In this document: positions 30,747-45,300 of the stretch, piece by piece
How the letters are laid out: the number at the start of each line of letters is the position of its first letter
Position numbering within the stretch: position 1 is the stretch's first letter
Source of the DNA: Gadus chalcogrammus
Taxonomy: Eukaryota; Chordata; Actinopteri; Gadiformes; Gadidae
DNA: 64,000 bases
Reading direction: 5' to 3'
NCBI RefSeq assembly: GCF_026213295.1
Contig: NC_079423.1
Location: forward strand, 21,405,157-21,469,156
The notes under the pieces: generated by a model
Told to the model about the DNA's origin: nothing
The model's input: only the letters and a program-made list of their open reading frames with translations
The model's database searches: none
Position numbers and translations under genes: made by a program

Positions 30747-32190
30747 GTAGCAATGCTATAATTACCTGCCTATTTGGTTTATTTAGGTAAAGCATTATGA
30801 AAAAAAATGTGCATGCGCAATAAAGTATACAACAAAATTTGCCGCGCGCGGACTGTCCAATTCCCTCTTGGGCTAAGCCCGGATATTTCATAAACCTAGA
30901 AACGCCCCTGCACTGGTGGTCCTTAGGTTGAGAGTTAGAATCCTGACTAGAGCATTATGAACAAGCTGAACTTGACATTCTTTCATTGCCACTCATTTAA
31001 GAAACACAACTTTGAACAGCACCTGAAATTCATCAGGCAATCAACATTCCGGCTCATAAGTTTCCAAGATTCGGACTGCAAAGACACAGTATGGCATTAA
31101 GGGGAACTTCTTCATTAACCATTTTTCCTTCATAATTAACTCTGTCATGTTTATATTTCTTCCGGTTGTGTTCTTGACTGCAAATGTTTAATTTCACATA
31201 ATGTTGTGTGCTTATCAATATACATTTTGACCATGTGAATGAGGCTGCAGTTCAGGTTAACTGAAACATCTTTCTTTAAACATGACAATTGTTATATTTA
31301 TATATCTTCCATTAGTGTGTTCTTGACTTTTAATTTTGCTCGGACCCCGTTAATCACCACTTGCGGATATATTTTGTATTTGAAATGCAACAGTGTTTTT
31401 GGGGAGACTACACTCAGAGCAGCTGGAACTGAACCTCAGCAAGAGGAAGAAGGAAAACGGGCTATGAAACAAAATTATTATATATTTTTTTGCTATCGCC
31501 CATGTTTGATTGTGTTGTGTTGGTTATTGAACTGTGTGCAGGACCGATCCGCGCTGTATGACCACTGTTACAATGAGCATAGGCTATTTATTTCAGGAAG
31601 CCTATTTATGCAACCGAAAAGATTTGAAAACCATGAAAGTTTGAAATCCCCCCCCAAAAAAGAAACTTTCCCAGCGCCCCCCTAGGATGTGCGAACGCCC
31701 TCGTTGAGAAACCATGTTCTAAGGAAGGGAGATGTTATTGTGTTATGCAAGCCGACTGCTCCCTCTGGTGGGCTTGGGTGTGTATGCACTTTGGTAGCCA
31801 ACCCGCGTCAGTCCTGTTGTGCGCAAGCTCGGTAATAAATGTTACTAACTACTACGAGAGGCACAGCCTGACTCCGTGTATTATTCTATGCTCCTTTACT
31901 TGCAACAAATAGCGGTAGGCGAGCTTCAAAAACTTGTTTTCTAGACTAGAACTCAAATACTATGTTTGCTTGTTGGGAAAACACCATAATATGTCTCCTT
32001 TAACAATCAGAGTAAGCCTGAAAAATAATAATAATAATACAAAATAAAATACTTAAGAAATGACTCTGTAGATGTTTGGTCATACAAATTAATAATACAG
32101 TAATTAATTGTATTATAACTTATGAGCTTTTTCCTTTACGTTATTATCATAATATATTGAAGAGGCTCGGTCTGTCAAGAAGAACGCGCC
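30747..32190. other. Intergenic upstream of kdm4a, nothing firm
   Basis: AT-rich. No gene recognised. A possible LTR-like block at 31734-31907 lacks a convincing target duplication. Confidence 0.5.
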
Positions 32191-32372
32191 GTAATTGGCT
32201 TATACGTGGCGTAAGGCCCGCCCACTCCACTTTCGGTGTAAACAAACACACACTGGGCATGCGTACGACACTGAATAATGGAGGACTATCTTTTTTACCC
32301 AGACTGATTTTTTATATTTACATGATACTAGCTTTAACTAGAAACCAATACTATTCATGCTCGTATATATAG
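32190..32372 (+). promoter_or_regulatory. kdm4a: kdm4a promoter and non-coding first exon (inferred)
   Basis: Within 180 bases lie an inverted CCAAT box (ATTGGC, 32194-32199), a GC box (GCCCGCCCA, 32216-32224) and an NRF1-like GGGCATGCGTAC (32255-32266), with no TATA. A strong donor (ATAG|GTAAGT) at 32372/32373 suggests the end of a 5' untranslated exon. The transcription start is inferred to be between about 32230 and 32300. Confidence 0.55.
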
Positions 32373-33006
32373 GTAAGTCTCATTTTAGAACGGATATGTT
32401 CTTATGTATTGGCACTACTAGGGTAGATCTAAGTTTGCGAGTAATAAGTGTGGACGATATGCAACAAGGCATGTTTGCTGTAGCTTCCCAATGTTGGGTA
32501 GCTCAAGCCTCTCCGATTCCTGGCCGTTCTTACTGTTAGTTTTTGCTACAACAGTTGATCTAATACAAAGAGATCCTACTTCTATTTAGTTTAGTCACTG
32601 TTTAATGTAACTCTCGCCACATATTGGTGGTTTGCTACACTGCGTTAGCCCCGGCAGGACATGTCAACCAGTACTAGCATGTTAGCTACCTAGCTCGCTT
32701 TATTTATCATAGTACAGTGTTGTCTCTGGAGCTTACTTTTAAAAGATTGCGTTCAGTCAACATAATGTACTCATCATTTTGCTGACAATGGTAACTACGT
32801 TATCATACGGCTAATGAATTTGCTGACGTGCAGTTAATAGATCTTACTTGGTAGTCTGTTAAAAGTTAACTAATGAACCCCTTACTACCAACATAGGACT
32901 AGCCTTCGCTTGGTGTTGCCCTCTGTGTGGATCTTTTAATGAATCCTGATCTTAAATTACCGTTAACTTCAAGGAATGTCTTGCATTTTTTCTCCTATTG
33001 CTTCAT

Positions 33007-33029
33007 GGGGGGGGGGGGGGGGGGGGGGG
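33007..33029 (+). repeat. Poly(G) tract, 23 bases, kdm4a intron 1
   Basis: An uninterrupted G run about 130 bases upstream of the first coding exon. Confidence 0.97.
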
Positions 33030-33195
33030 TAATGAAACTGTCAGTAAACCCGATTCATCAATACCAAGTTACTGCCATGGACGTTTTTGACTATAATTCC
33101 GTATAATTGAATTACTTTCTCTCTTATTTTAATTATATAAATATGTGTATATTTCTTAAAGAGTTTCCTCCTTGTGCATGCTAAAGTCACCCAAG

Positions 33196-33330
33196 ATGAC
33201 CACGGACCCAGCTCAGACAGATGGCAGCGGGATAATGACCTTTAGCCCCTCGAAGGAGGAATTTAAATACTTTAGTCGGTACATTGCCTATATGGAGTCT
33301 CAAGGGGCACACAAAGCTGGCATGGCAAGA
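33196..33330 (+). CDS. kdm4a: kdm4a coding exon 1 (JmjN)
   Basis: Residues 1-45; phase 0 end. The exon probably begins at 33162 (acceptor TTAAAG|AG), giving a short untranslated stretch. Contains [20 protein letters not shown]. Donor AGA|GTAAGT. Confidence 0.93.
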
Positions 33331-36300
33331 GTAAGTATTATTTATTTTGTTTAAAACAAGATGATTTTATCAATTAATATATTAATTATTACGGCGCAGT
33401 AATTCATACATGAACTGTTGAAAGCACCACAGGACATTAGCGCATTAGTATGAAATCGCTATGGAAAATATCTTTTCCATTTTTTCCAATATTTTATTCT
33501 TACTAGGTATCAACTAGATTTTTTACAATTGTAGATTTTCACTCCATATATACAACAAGATAAACTGTTGTCATATAAGCCTTATGCATATGAATTGTGT
33601 GCAGTGTTATTGGCTGTGGATACTCTTGAGGTAACGGGGTGTAATAGATGGGTAGGACTATCCAGGTAGTATTTAAAGACTCATATTTATGTAATTAATC
33701 ATGCAAACAATATACTGATTCCACAAAGTATATATTACCCAGTTGTTAAATATTGCAGAAGGTTTATTCGTTTTTTTTGTAATAAAGTGAATGAGAGCAC
33801 AACATTTTCTTCATTCTCAGGTTATCCCACCGAAAGATTGGAAGCCAAGGCGGAGTTATGATGACATCGATGATTTGGTGATCCCTGCCCCCATTCAGCA
33901 GGTTGTGACAGGACAGTCGGGTCTCTTCACACAGTACAACATCCAGAAAAAGCCCATGACGGTCCGAGAGTTTCGCAAAACTTCCAATCTAGACAAGTAA
34001 GCCATGCAGCATTATTACGGTGTTAACAATAGATAATATGCCTTCATTATGCTTTTCAAGACCTCACCATGTGGATGTTTTGAAGCTCTAAATGCAGCCA
34101 TGGGAAGAAGGTTGACCTTGAACAGGTCACATTTTTATATTTGAGGTTCCCAAAGTTGGCACATTCGGCAGAGTGAAAGCGCTTGGCATGGTCTGGAAGC
34201 AAGTCTATCTATCTATTCAAGGTTTAAGGGAGATGTCATTTTCTGAACTCTGCACCCTCGCTGGTTATTTTGGCGAGACATGCTTCTGGAGTAAAAATCG
34301 GCCAAGATCACTCTTCATCAGTCTATTCGTAAGGGCAGTTACAGTTGTCTTCCTATGGATGGTGTACTCTAACTGTTATCTTCTTCCTAGAGGCGTTGTG
34401 TTTGTTTTAGGATAAAAACTTGAACATTGTCTTTCCCTCTAGGTTTTGTAATCCTCGGTATGTTGACTTTGAGGAACTGGAGAGGAAGTTCTGGAAGAAT
34501 CTGACTTTTAATCCCCCACTCTATGGAGCTGATGTATCTGGGACACTGTACGACCTTGTATGTAAACAAATTATTTATATGGTGGAATGTATTGTTGAAG
34601 TCTTGTATGGCATTTCATGATGCCTGATAAGCATTTGTATCTTGTTAATGATGTTGGCATTTTAAATAACAATGAAGATGACACACGACATAGTTGGAAC
34701 AAGGTTATGGTAATTTTCTTATAAATGTCATTCAATAAAAAAGATGGCAAGAAAAACATAAGATGGGCTACCTACAAATATTCTGCCTACCCCTTAAATC
34801 AAGTTTGTAGTATCCTTCTTTGGTAGTGTACATAGTAAAAGTACTTGGTTGGTACTTGGTTATCTCACACATGCATTGCTAACCCAGCCAATCACCTTTT
34901 CTTTCCTTCACCATCCTTTCCTACTAAGGATGTAAGTGAGTGGAACATTGGCCATTTGAACACAATCCTAGACACGGTCGAACATGAGAGTGGTATCAAG
35001 ATCAAGGGAGTCAATACACCATACCTATACTTTGGGATGTGGAAGAGTACATTTGCCTGGCACACAGAGGACATGGATCTCTACAGCATAAACTATCTCC
35101 ATTTTGGAGAGCCCAAATCTTGGTAAGGTCTCCGTTTAACCTTCCCCTCCGATTTGTGCATAGCTGTCATTACCATCACTTAAACATTTTATTTGATTGA
35201 TCACCCAACCTGCATGTGTGTTGGTGTATAGCTTATTGGTTAGGAATGCTCATAGGTCTTCGATTTAGGTTAATTCTTGAGATTTACTTGTCAATCTTGT
35301 TCAGTTGCCAACGTTTTTACTATCTATTGACAATTGACTGTGTTTAAAATATTGTTCGAGAATGTTGATGTATTTCTGAAATATCTGTGGGTCTTTACCG
35401 TGCACAGGTATGTTGTCCCTCCAGAACATGGCAAACGTCTAGAGCGGCTTGCAAAGGGTTTGTATATAAAATACTTTCATTAATTATTTCAGTTACCAAG
35501 GTTACTTTTACGACGACGAGTCAATTTGGTTTAATAATTGGGTCATAGTCTACATGGTCAATTTTTGTTTTGTTATATTTGTCATCACTTTGGATTAATG
35601 CGTCTGCTAAATGCCCTAAATGTAAATGTAAATGTGAATCACCGGCCACTTTATGGAAACTGATGGTCATGAAAAGAAAAAATAAGATGCAAAATTATTG
35701 ATAATTATTTTTGCTTTTTTACAGGATTCTTTCCAGGAAGTGCTCAGAGCTGCGAAGCTTTTTTGCGACACAAAATGACCCTTATCTCACCATCAATCCT
35801 GAAAAAGTATGGCATACCTTTTGAGAAGGTGAGCTTGTCATCTATTATGAACAGATGTTCAACATTTATATTAATTGACATTCATTTTTGTATTATTTGT
35901 ATTTAAATGGTCCATCTTTGATGTTTAGGTTACGCAAGAGGCTGGGCAGTTTATCGTGACCTTTCCGTTTGCTTATCACGCTGGTTTCAATCATGGGTTC
36001 AACTGTGCAGAGTCAACCAACTTTGCCACGCAGCGGTGGATTGATTACGGCAAACAAGCAACCCTGGTACTGTTCGCTTCACACTAAGTCCCACCACAAC
36101 TTTACTCAGGGGTTGATTGCAACCAGCCACACTGAATATTCAGAATTCAGATATACATCGTCTCATTCATCAGTATGATTGTACTTTTTCAATAATAGCA
36201 GACTAATGTCAACTTGATGCCTCATAATAATTAATATAGGTCAACAATCAAAGGAACAGGCTGGCACTAAACTAGCTAGACTTTCCACAGGTTACCTCAG

Positions 36301-39300
36301 GTACCCCAAATAACTCAATTTTGAATAGGCAAGATAAGGAATATAATGAATGAAACAGATTTAAACGTGTACAGCATCAAGGCTTCTTCATCAACCTTTC
36401 TAGTTATTTGCAAGGTTGATAGTAGAATAACACAAGTTACAAGGGCCTCTGCCACCCATGACTTTTTTTTCAAGAATGGCTACCAAGGATTCACACACAT
36501 GGACACAGTTAGACTTGCAATGCATCTGTGCTATTTTTATCAACTAGCCTAGAAAAGAATCAAGCATTACGAATTGAATAATGAAAGTAAATTCCATTGT
36601 TTTTTAATTTACCTTTCAGTGCTCCTGTAGTCAAGACATGGTGAAGATATCAATGGATGTCTTCGTGCGCAAGTATCAACCGGAGCGCTACGCGCAGTGG
36701 TTGGCCGGAAAGGACAACGCGCCGATCGATCACTCCAAACCAACACCCGAAGCAGCAGAGTTCATCCCGGGACATGAGACCCTCCAGCTGCTAGACCCCA
36801 ACGCGAGTGACCTTCAAGAAGCTACAAGCACCATCCAAGAGGACAAAAGGTTGGTTTTCATGCTCACAGAAGGGAGGCATTTGCATGGCATCAGAGCCAC
36901 TTCATATAGGCGGCAGTCACTCTGGAGGTTGAGCGGGTTGACTGGCAACCGGAAGGTTGCTAGTTCGATCCCTGGCTCCCTCTAGCGAGTGTCGAGGTGT
37001 CCCTGAGCAAGACACCTAACCCTAACTGCTCCAGACGAGCTGGTTGTCACCCTGCATTGTTGAAACCGCTGTCATTGTATGAATGTGTGTGTGGTTGGGT
37101 GAATGTAAGGCAATAATTGTTAAGCGTTTTGATTGGCCACCGGCAAAAGAAAAAGAAAAGAAGTGTGTGTGTGTGTGTGTATATATATACTGTATATATA
37201 TATATATGCAGTCCATTTACCATCCAATGTAATGTTTTGTTCCTCAAGTTGTGTGTTAACATGCCATAGCACTTTTTTTAAGTAGCGATTTCATTTATGT
37301 CTGAAACATTAACAGTTATTTTAATGGAATTGCAATTTCATGCCTTTCATTTCCAGTTAAGTTGTTTTTTTAGGTATAGATCCCATGTGTTGTGTATCTA
37401 TTCAGGTCTGTGATGTCTGGATTTCTGTTTGTTGTGGTTTTCACTTGCATAGCTTATACCCAAGGAGGACAATAACCATTAAATTCTTCCTTTCAATGCA
37501 TGAGTTTTGGTTGAAAGACATGTAGGTACTACATACGTACTAGGGCTTGGTATTGCCAGGTACCTCACAATTCAATTCAATTTGATTCTTTAGGTCTTCA
37601 TTCGATTCGATTTCGATATTGATCCAATTGCTTCGATATCGATTCAATAATACCTGCAGATGACAAAAATACCTAAATATTAATTATGAATTAACCATTT
37701 CATAATGAATTAACCATTTCATTGTGCTTTAACTAGCAAAAAGGGAATACACCATTGTATAGCAATGTTCCTGAGCTAAACTTGCAGCATAAAAGTAATA
37801 ATCGTAACATGGACAAATGTAAAAGGGCATGTACATTTAGGCATTCTCGCTTCTAGATTACAATGACTGAGTATGCTTTTTTTTTATGGAAATAATCGAT
37901 TTAAAAAAAATCAGAATCTAGAACACATAAATTGCAGTGCATTGATGAATCGATATTTTTACCCAGCCCTAATACGTACTGTATGTTCTCTCTGTACAAA
38001 CACATGAATATGATGGCAATAATTAATTTTTTGCTTCAGTGCCAAGCAGGGGACAAAGCGTTTCTATGTGGACTTGGTAGTGGCTGAGGATGGCAGCTCG
38101 CCACCGATGGAAGACGACAAGAGAGAGGATGAGGTTGCCGCGGTCAAAGCATACAAGGAGGAGGAACCAGATAAAGGTACTGCACAATGCACATTTATAT
38201 TTGTCTAATCGGGGGGCATATTTTGTTATTATTTATGGAATGAAAATTACCAAACATATCCTTTAAATGTATAAATGATGCCACTTTTTTGTCTGTTATC
38301 TCATCTTTAGAGGGTAGGTCTAAAATATATGGTTCATATTGGTCCTCTTGATGTATGGGAAAACGGGAAAAAAACCATTTAAGTATTTGTTGGTAAATAT
38401 TGATTTTATATCTGAGTTTATTTAATAAAATAGAAATACCTTTTGTGTGCTGCTATTGGAAATGTGTTTATGAGCCGAAAAGATGCTTGTGAATTTTGAG
38501 GCAAATCTAACTATACATCATCTCTGTTCTCCTCCCGCAGACATCCAGGGCCCCAAGGACAAAGGCGTCAAATCCAAGCCCAAAGCCCAGTCTAAAGCCC
38601 ATGCCAAAAAATCAGCCAGAAGAGGAAGTCCTGGGAAAAACTACAGCAACAACGGCACCCTAGACACGGACGAATCCCCAGAAAACCACCATGAGGCCGG
38701 TGAGCTCACCCTGGCCCTGAAGTCTGAGACGCTGGACGAGGAGCCCAAGCTAGCAGGCAGCTCCAGCCCGGCTCCCAGGCTCTTTCAGATGGCCCTGAGT
38801 CCAGCCGATGTCCTCCATGTCCACAGCTACGCCAAGGGGGACTACGGGGATGACGAGGTCCAGGTCAGGGAGAAGGAGGAAGGCATGAACTACAGCACAG
38901 ACACAGAGACGGATGCACAGGATAAAGGGGTGAGCAGCTAAAGCGTCAATACTTTGCTTTGTGTGCTACAAATGCTGATTTATGATAAACCATCCTCGCT
39001 ATTATTTGTACATAAATGCGGATTAAAAACTGCAGTTTGTTCTCTTTTTATATTGCAAGGAGCAAACTAAGTGGTTAAGTGGATTATACTGATCTAAATT
39101 TAACTTTGATTGTTTTACTACTCTAATGAGGCACCACTTCCCTGAGTAGGAAAATAACACATTTTAATTATTAATTAACCAAGCCACTTAATCTACCTTT
39201 CTCTCTCCAAGTCAGTCGTTTGTGTCATCTATCAACCATGAGGATTCTTCTTCCTTTGATTGCATTGTATTAACACATAAAGGGGGGTGATGTGCATGAA

Positions 39301-42300
39301 ATTGAGAATTGTGAAAAAATTGGGAGTAAATAAGCAAACGAATGTCAAAAACCTAAATCAAACAAAACACAAATAACTTAAAGGTGTATGTAGAATACAG
39401 TGGCATCTAGTGATGAGGTTGCAGAGATGCAACCAACTGAATACGTATTGTTGTATAAGGCCATGGTGTTGATGTGTTGTCCTCCGTCTGGGCAGCAGTT
39501 GATTTTGATGCATGCTAGAAGGTTAAGAAGTCTGTGTGGTATGGATACTAGAGGATAACACATAAACCCCTCCTTTCTAGACGCTTTTGCTCAAAACGTA
39601 TTATTAACCAAACTAAACCCTAGCTTGATTGACCCTATTAGAACTTAACCTTAGTAGCATCTAGCTATATTAAATTCTGAATCTCTCTCTCTCGATCATG
39701 GTTCACCACACTCACACTGACGACATGTTCTCCTGCAGGATGCAGATGAGATGGCAACAGATGAAGAGTATGAAAGCCACCTTGGAAAGCTGCCAAGACA
39801 CCATCCACTGATCAAAGATGGCATCAGTGATGAGGGTATGGAATAACCGGACACAATACAAAATGAGAATAGAATAAGACAATTAAAAAACAGACTCGTG
39901 GATAGCTGTGTTTTATTCTTGAGAAACGTTCTAGTTATGTCGACATTTTGTTATGGAGTAAATAGGCAAGGCAAGGCAAGGCAACTTTATTTATATAGCA
40001 CTTTTCATACACAAGGCAGACTCAAAGTGCAAAATAGCCGCTGTCAAAGTTATGTAGTGCAGATTTGACCCGTACCTCTTTGAAACATGAACATCCCTGT
40101 GCTTATCTGTTTTATTCTGAATGATGGATTCCAGAGGTGGCCGAGGACATGCCTCTAGAGGACGAAAGCCACGATGTGGGGGAGAGCTGGACCAAACCCT
40201 TGGCTCAGCTGTGGCAGAACAGACCTCCCAACATGAAGAAGGAGAGGGAGTACAACCGCCGCATGGGCCTGCAGCCCCCCTACTGCTCCGTCTGTACACT
40301 GTTCAGGACCTACCAGCGGGTGAGCCCTCCAACATGGGATGCACAGGGGCGCATACATATTTATGTCACATTGCAAGCACACCTCCATTACAAAAGTATA
40401 GGAGCACAGGAATTTTATTGGTAGTAATGTTGTTTTGCTCAAGCTTTAGTAATTAATCGTTAAATTATTTTTCATAATGGGGAGACATGCTGTGCTTTGA
40501 AATGGCCACGGTTTGTCATGTGAGATGTATGGCCAAGTTTTGATTGGCCTAGGGCCCTAGGCTATGCTACTATTTAAGTTTTATTAAGGATTTAATACAT
40601 TTTAATATACTTACTAAAACTCTAGTGAGTCAAGCACCATACAGTGTAATCAATGAGGCGACATGGTGGGACAAATGCAGGTCATAACAGTTATAACAGG
40701 TTTAATCCTATTAATAGCAGGTCACGTAGCAGGTCACGGAGACTAAGGCCTCGTCCACAAATTTCTGAAAATGTATTTTCCTTTCCTCTCTAATGGTGTC
40801 ATTGCAACTATCTCTGTCCACAAGAGAACCCAAAAACGCCGCCCTTACAATGCTAGGCAAGTAGGGGGCGATACAACTTGATGTCAAACCCAAAGGAACA
40901 TGAGCAGCAAGCGCTGGGCTATGCTGCTCATAGCCCAGCTACTTCTTGAACGGCAAATAAAACAACACCTAATGAGGAAGTTAAGCTCTGTTGACCTGTA
41001 AACCTGTATTGCTCGTAGGTTTCTGGCACATGCGCAATGTGTGAAACAACAGTTGCCAATGCTTAAAATCGAGGTCACGATACCATCATTGTTTTTTTGT
41101 GTAAAACAAATTAAATGTATCCACAGTATCGAAGGGCAAGCCTGCTGGAAGAACTAAAGATTGGTGTTCTTTAACAGCCTGGGGGGAAACCTTCATTCCT
41201 CCTTCTTCTCCTCTCCAGACGGAGTGTGCCAGCGGCGGAGAGAGCCCCGTCATGGCGTCCGGCAGCCGCATGCGCACCAAGCCGCTGATCCCCGAGGCAT
41301 GCTTCACCACCATCACCGAGGAGGACGCCGAGTCGGAGGAGCAGACACCCACGCCCCATCTCCACGACGACGGGACCAGCCTGCTCATCAGCTGCTCCCA
41401 GTGCAGCGTCCGCGTTCACACAAGTCAGTGCAGCAGAACACACTCCTTGTTGGATGGGGGTTTTCCATCGCACAGGTCGTAGTTTGGTTTGGTTCAGGGT
41501 CAGGGCAAACATACGAAACAGGCATGTGTCTCAATAGGAAGAGATGATTGGAGCGGATTAGAACGTCTTGCTCATCTCCATCCGTGGGACCAGGGCAGGT
41601 ACACATCACGTTGTATTAAACAGGTTAGAGTACAAAATATTTTCGCTCGCACGGACACACACACACAATTGCAATCTTATGGTATTATATATCTGAACAT
41701 AACTCCTTAAAGGCCGACGTGCAGGTTAACCGGAAGTTTTGATTAATGGGTACATAAAGCACTCAAAATATGTGTATAATTTATAAAATTTAAAAGCCAT
41801 TCGGCGATGACGTCACGTTGGGAAGACGTGGTGGAAGGTAGCCTCAGCCTAGTACTAGAACTATGGCGTCTTAAGAGGTGGCAAGAACCACAAATAAAAT
41901 GTATGACATCCATATAATTTCGAACCTGTCAGACGTGAGAGGGCGAATGAGGAATTGCCAAGAACTGATGGCGGTCAAAGTCAATTAAATGCATGGTCAG
42001 TGGAGAATGAGTGGAGAGTTGCTATCATTTAGCAACGCAGCAACGAGCGCTGGAGCTAGTCAATGAACAGCAGTACATACCAGTGTTTCCGCTAGAAGAA
42101 ATTGGTGCCGGTCATATGACCGGGAAGGTTTCATTTTACCGGTCAAATTGGAAAAGAATTGGTCGGATATAATGTCCGTGTTTATTGCACTTAAAAAATT
42201 TGATAGGCAGGCTATATAAAGAATAATATCATCAAGGCATGTCGATTTATAGCCTGGTGTTTTTAATTAAAAGGTTGGCAGGTGACAGAACAATTAAACA

Positions 42301-45300
42301 TTGCATTTTAAAGTGCAGACGAACAAAAATTATTTAGGTCTATAATGCAAGGCAAGGCATAAATAATAATAGCCTAAAACAATACAAAGTAGGCTACCTA
42401 CAGTAAAACAAACTGGCGCGTAACATAAAATGCAGACTGTAATGAAAATAATTACGCTACAGTGTAACAAGAGACGGGAGTATTTTAAAGTGGATAAGAA
42501 ACAGTGAATTTCCGGCCGCGACTTGAACTAGGTCTACAGCATAAAATAAATAAAAACGATATTTTACTTATTTCGATATTTGGCAGCTGTGAAGCGTGCC
42601 GCTGCTGAATTAAAGTCAAATGTATCTAGTGTGTCTCTGCTGCTTGCAATGCGCATAAGCCTTGTGACTCTTCCTTCCCCAAGGCGGCTCCGCTGAGCAG
42701 TCTTTATGCGGTTCTGCAGGGAGAAGCCTCTCTCCGCTGGCAAACTGGAGACGGGGATAACACAGGCTACCTTTGCCAGTTTGACCCACTCTGGGAAGAT
42801 TTCCGCGTAATCTCTTATGAGCATCTCGCAGGCCGATGAAAAATGCAAGCCCCCGTAACTGCGGAGGGCTGTCATCATTGGGATGGCATCTCGCTTCGCG
42901 CTTGCGGCATCGATGAATGTGGTGGCTGTGGTCGAATCGTCCTCGCTTGCAATTTCTTGGCCAAAATGACCCAGCATGGTTTGGATGGCTGGTTCTGCAT
43001 ACTCCCGAAGTGCTGTGTCTCCAACGTTCATGTAACACTGTACAAATCAGTTTTGTTAGGCCTACATTAGCCTACTGTCTTGCTTTTCATTATTGTCTGT
43101 CAACAGCCTATTATGGCAGCACGGACGATTTTTACCACAATTTTGACGGTTACAGCATAGCCTAAAGCAGGGGTTTTCAAAGTGTGAGAGAGTGAGCCCC
43201 CCCTCAGAGAAAAAAATTCAGCTGAGCCCTCCCCCCCCCAATTTTTATTTCTAAATACCCGTGTTTTGAAAGCTATTTTAATTATTTTACACATTTCAAA
43301 CATCTCCGATCATAATTTTAAAACATTTGGAACATATTTTCTAAACATATTTCTGAAACATTACAACATCTTTTTGCGTTTTTAAACGACACAATTTAAC
43401 AACTTTATCTAAGCATGTTTTAGCTTAACCTTTTTTAAATACATTTGAACATCTTAATCTGTGTAAACTGCCAGTTTACAGATTCATTCAGGGTCCCAGA
43501 CTCTGAATTTCGAATCAGATCTGCCTTTTCAGTCCAGAGATTCGACTATTCGGCGGGGTTTGTTTACCGGCGTTGCTATGGTGACCTAAATTATTATAAG
43601 CAACTGATAACGACGCCGGTTTGAAACTAAAACTGTGATTCTGAAAAAAGTATAAATGCTATCAAAATTCCGTGGATAGTATTGGATAGTATTGAAGATA
43701 CAAGTGTGTAGATTTGTTTAATGGTTTGAACGATGGTAAACGGTTGAAAAAGGAATTAGTTACGATGTCTAGAAGTAGGTGTATCAGAATGGGCTGACGT
43801 CTTCAATGAAAACAGCTGAAAAAGAAGCGGTATGAAACTAAAACTGTGATTCTGAAGACATTTTAAATGATATCGAAATTCTGTTCTGTACAAGTGTGTA
43901 GATTTGTTAAATGGTTTGCACGAAGATAAACGGTTGAAAATTGATTTAGTTATGTTACTTCTAAAGTTGAAGTACGACTGATGATTTGAATCATCGTCTT
44001 TCAGGGGTTTTTTCGGGTTAATTTTTTTCTCACGTCGCGGCCCCCCTGAAGAACTCTGGCGCCCCCCAGGGGGGGGGCGCGCCCCACAGTTTGAAAACCA
44101 CTGGCCTAAAGAACCCATTAAACTCACAACATTTGCGTATCAGACTAGCATTTAGCGGAAGTAGGCCTATAGCTCTCGATGTGCCCTTATAGTTTGCATT
44201 ATGGCTCTTATTAGGCTATTGTTAGGCCTGTATTATTAGTAGTAGGCCTATGCCTATTGGTCCTATTATTATTATTGACCAGAATATGCGAGCATTGGTC
44301 ATTTAAAAATAATATTCTACTTAGGCTATATGTTTTACATCATACGTAATCAAATAGGCTAGCCTACTTACTAGCTGTCTGTGGGTATCGGGAGGGATTA
44401 AGAAGGACGTCGAAGCAGATCCAGGGAATCGTCAGGGAAACGGGCGTGTAAAGCATCGATCAGGTGTTGAATGTATCTTGTTCGGGCATTTTTGAAGGCT
44501 TGAACGGACCGGTCGCCTGCATGGGTCACTCGAATGCCTTTGTACATGCCTTCTTGGGAGTCTGTTTGGTACCTCTGTTCTTCTGGACCGGGTGCATCTC
44601 GTAGATGTGTGAGGGCCGAGACGGATGCTTGAACCATTGGTCGGATTGTGGCCAGATTCACATCCTCTTTCTGGAAAACCAAATTCAGTTTGGTCATCAC
44701 GGGGAGAACATCAGCCGGTGTGTGCGTCAAGGCGATGAAGCTGTATGGCTGGATTTGTCCCAGGAGGCCTTGGGCTTGGGCATTTCCTCCCACAGCTTCT
44801 TAATTTAGCTCCATCACCAAAGCAGGCCAGTTTGTTTTTAATACTCTCCACTGCCCTATGCAATGACAGCCAGCGGACAGCGCATGGCTGCTTCAGACTC
44901 GTCATGTCCTCTTCGCTCAGAGTTGCTGTTAGTTGACGGAGGCGATTGGTCCTGCTAGCTGAGTGTTTGTAGAAGGAGTACACAGCGGAAATTGTGCGCT
45001 TGTAGGCTCCTACTCGGTCCACAGCTTTAGCGGCATCTATCGCGGCCAGCGCAGTACGATGGGCAACACAGTGCACCTGGATGGAAAACACACTCTTTTT
45101 TCAGGAGAGCGCCAACTCCAGCATGCCTCCCCATCATTACGCTGGCTCCATCCGAGCCCAGTCCGATTACGCGGGACAGCTCCACATTCCTGCCGCGGAG
45201 AATCTCCGCTACTTTATCGAAAATACACTGTGCCGTCCCGGAGTGTACGTCGTAGTTTCCCACAAAGCACGTCTCCACTCTTCCACTCACTTGCAATTTT

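Noticed and set aside
29065..30755. 8-bp target duplication for the minisatellite-filled TIR element
   Set aside because: Left flank GGTTCATG and right flank GTAGCAAT do not match well enough to claim.
31734..31907. Possible solo LTR (TGTTATTG...GCAACA with AATAAA)
   Set aside because: The flanks show no target duplication and no second copy is in the window.
36950..36975. Possible tRNA gene (B-box-like GTTCGATCCC)
   Set aside because: There is no cloverleaf or A box in place, and the flanking sequence is a known type of fish SINE.
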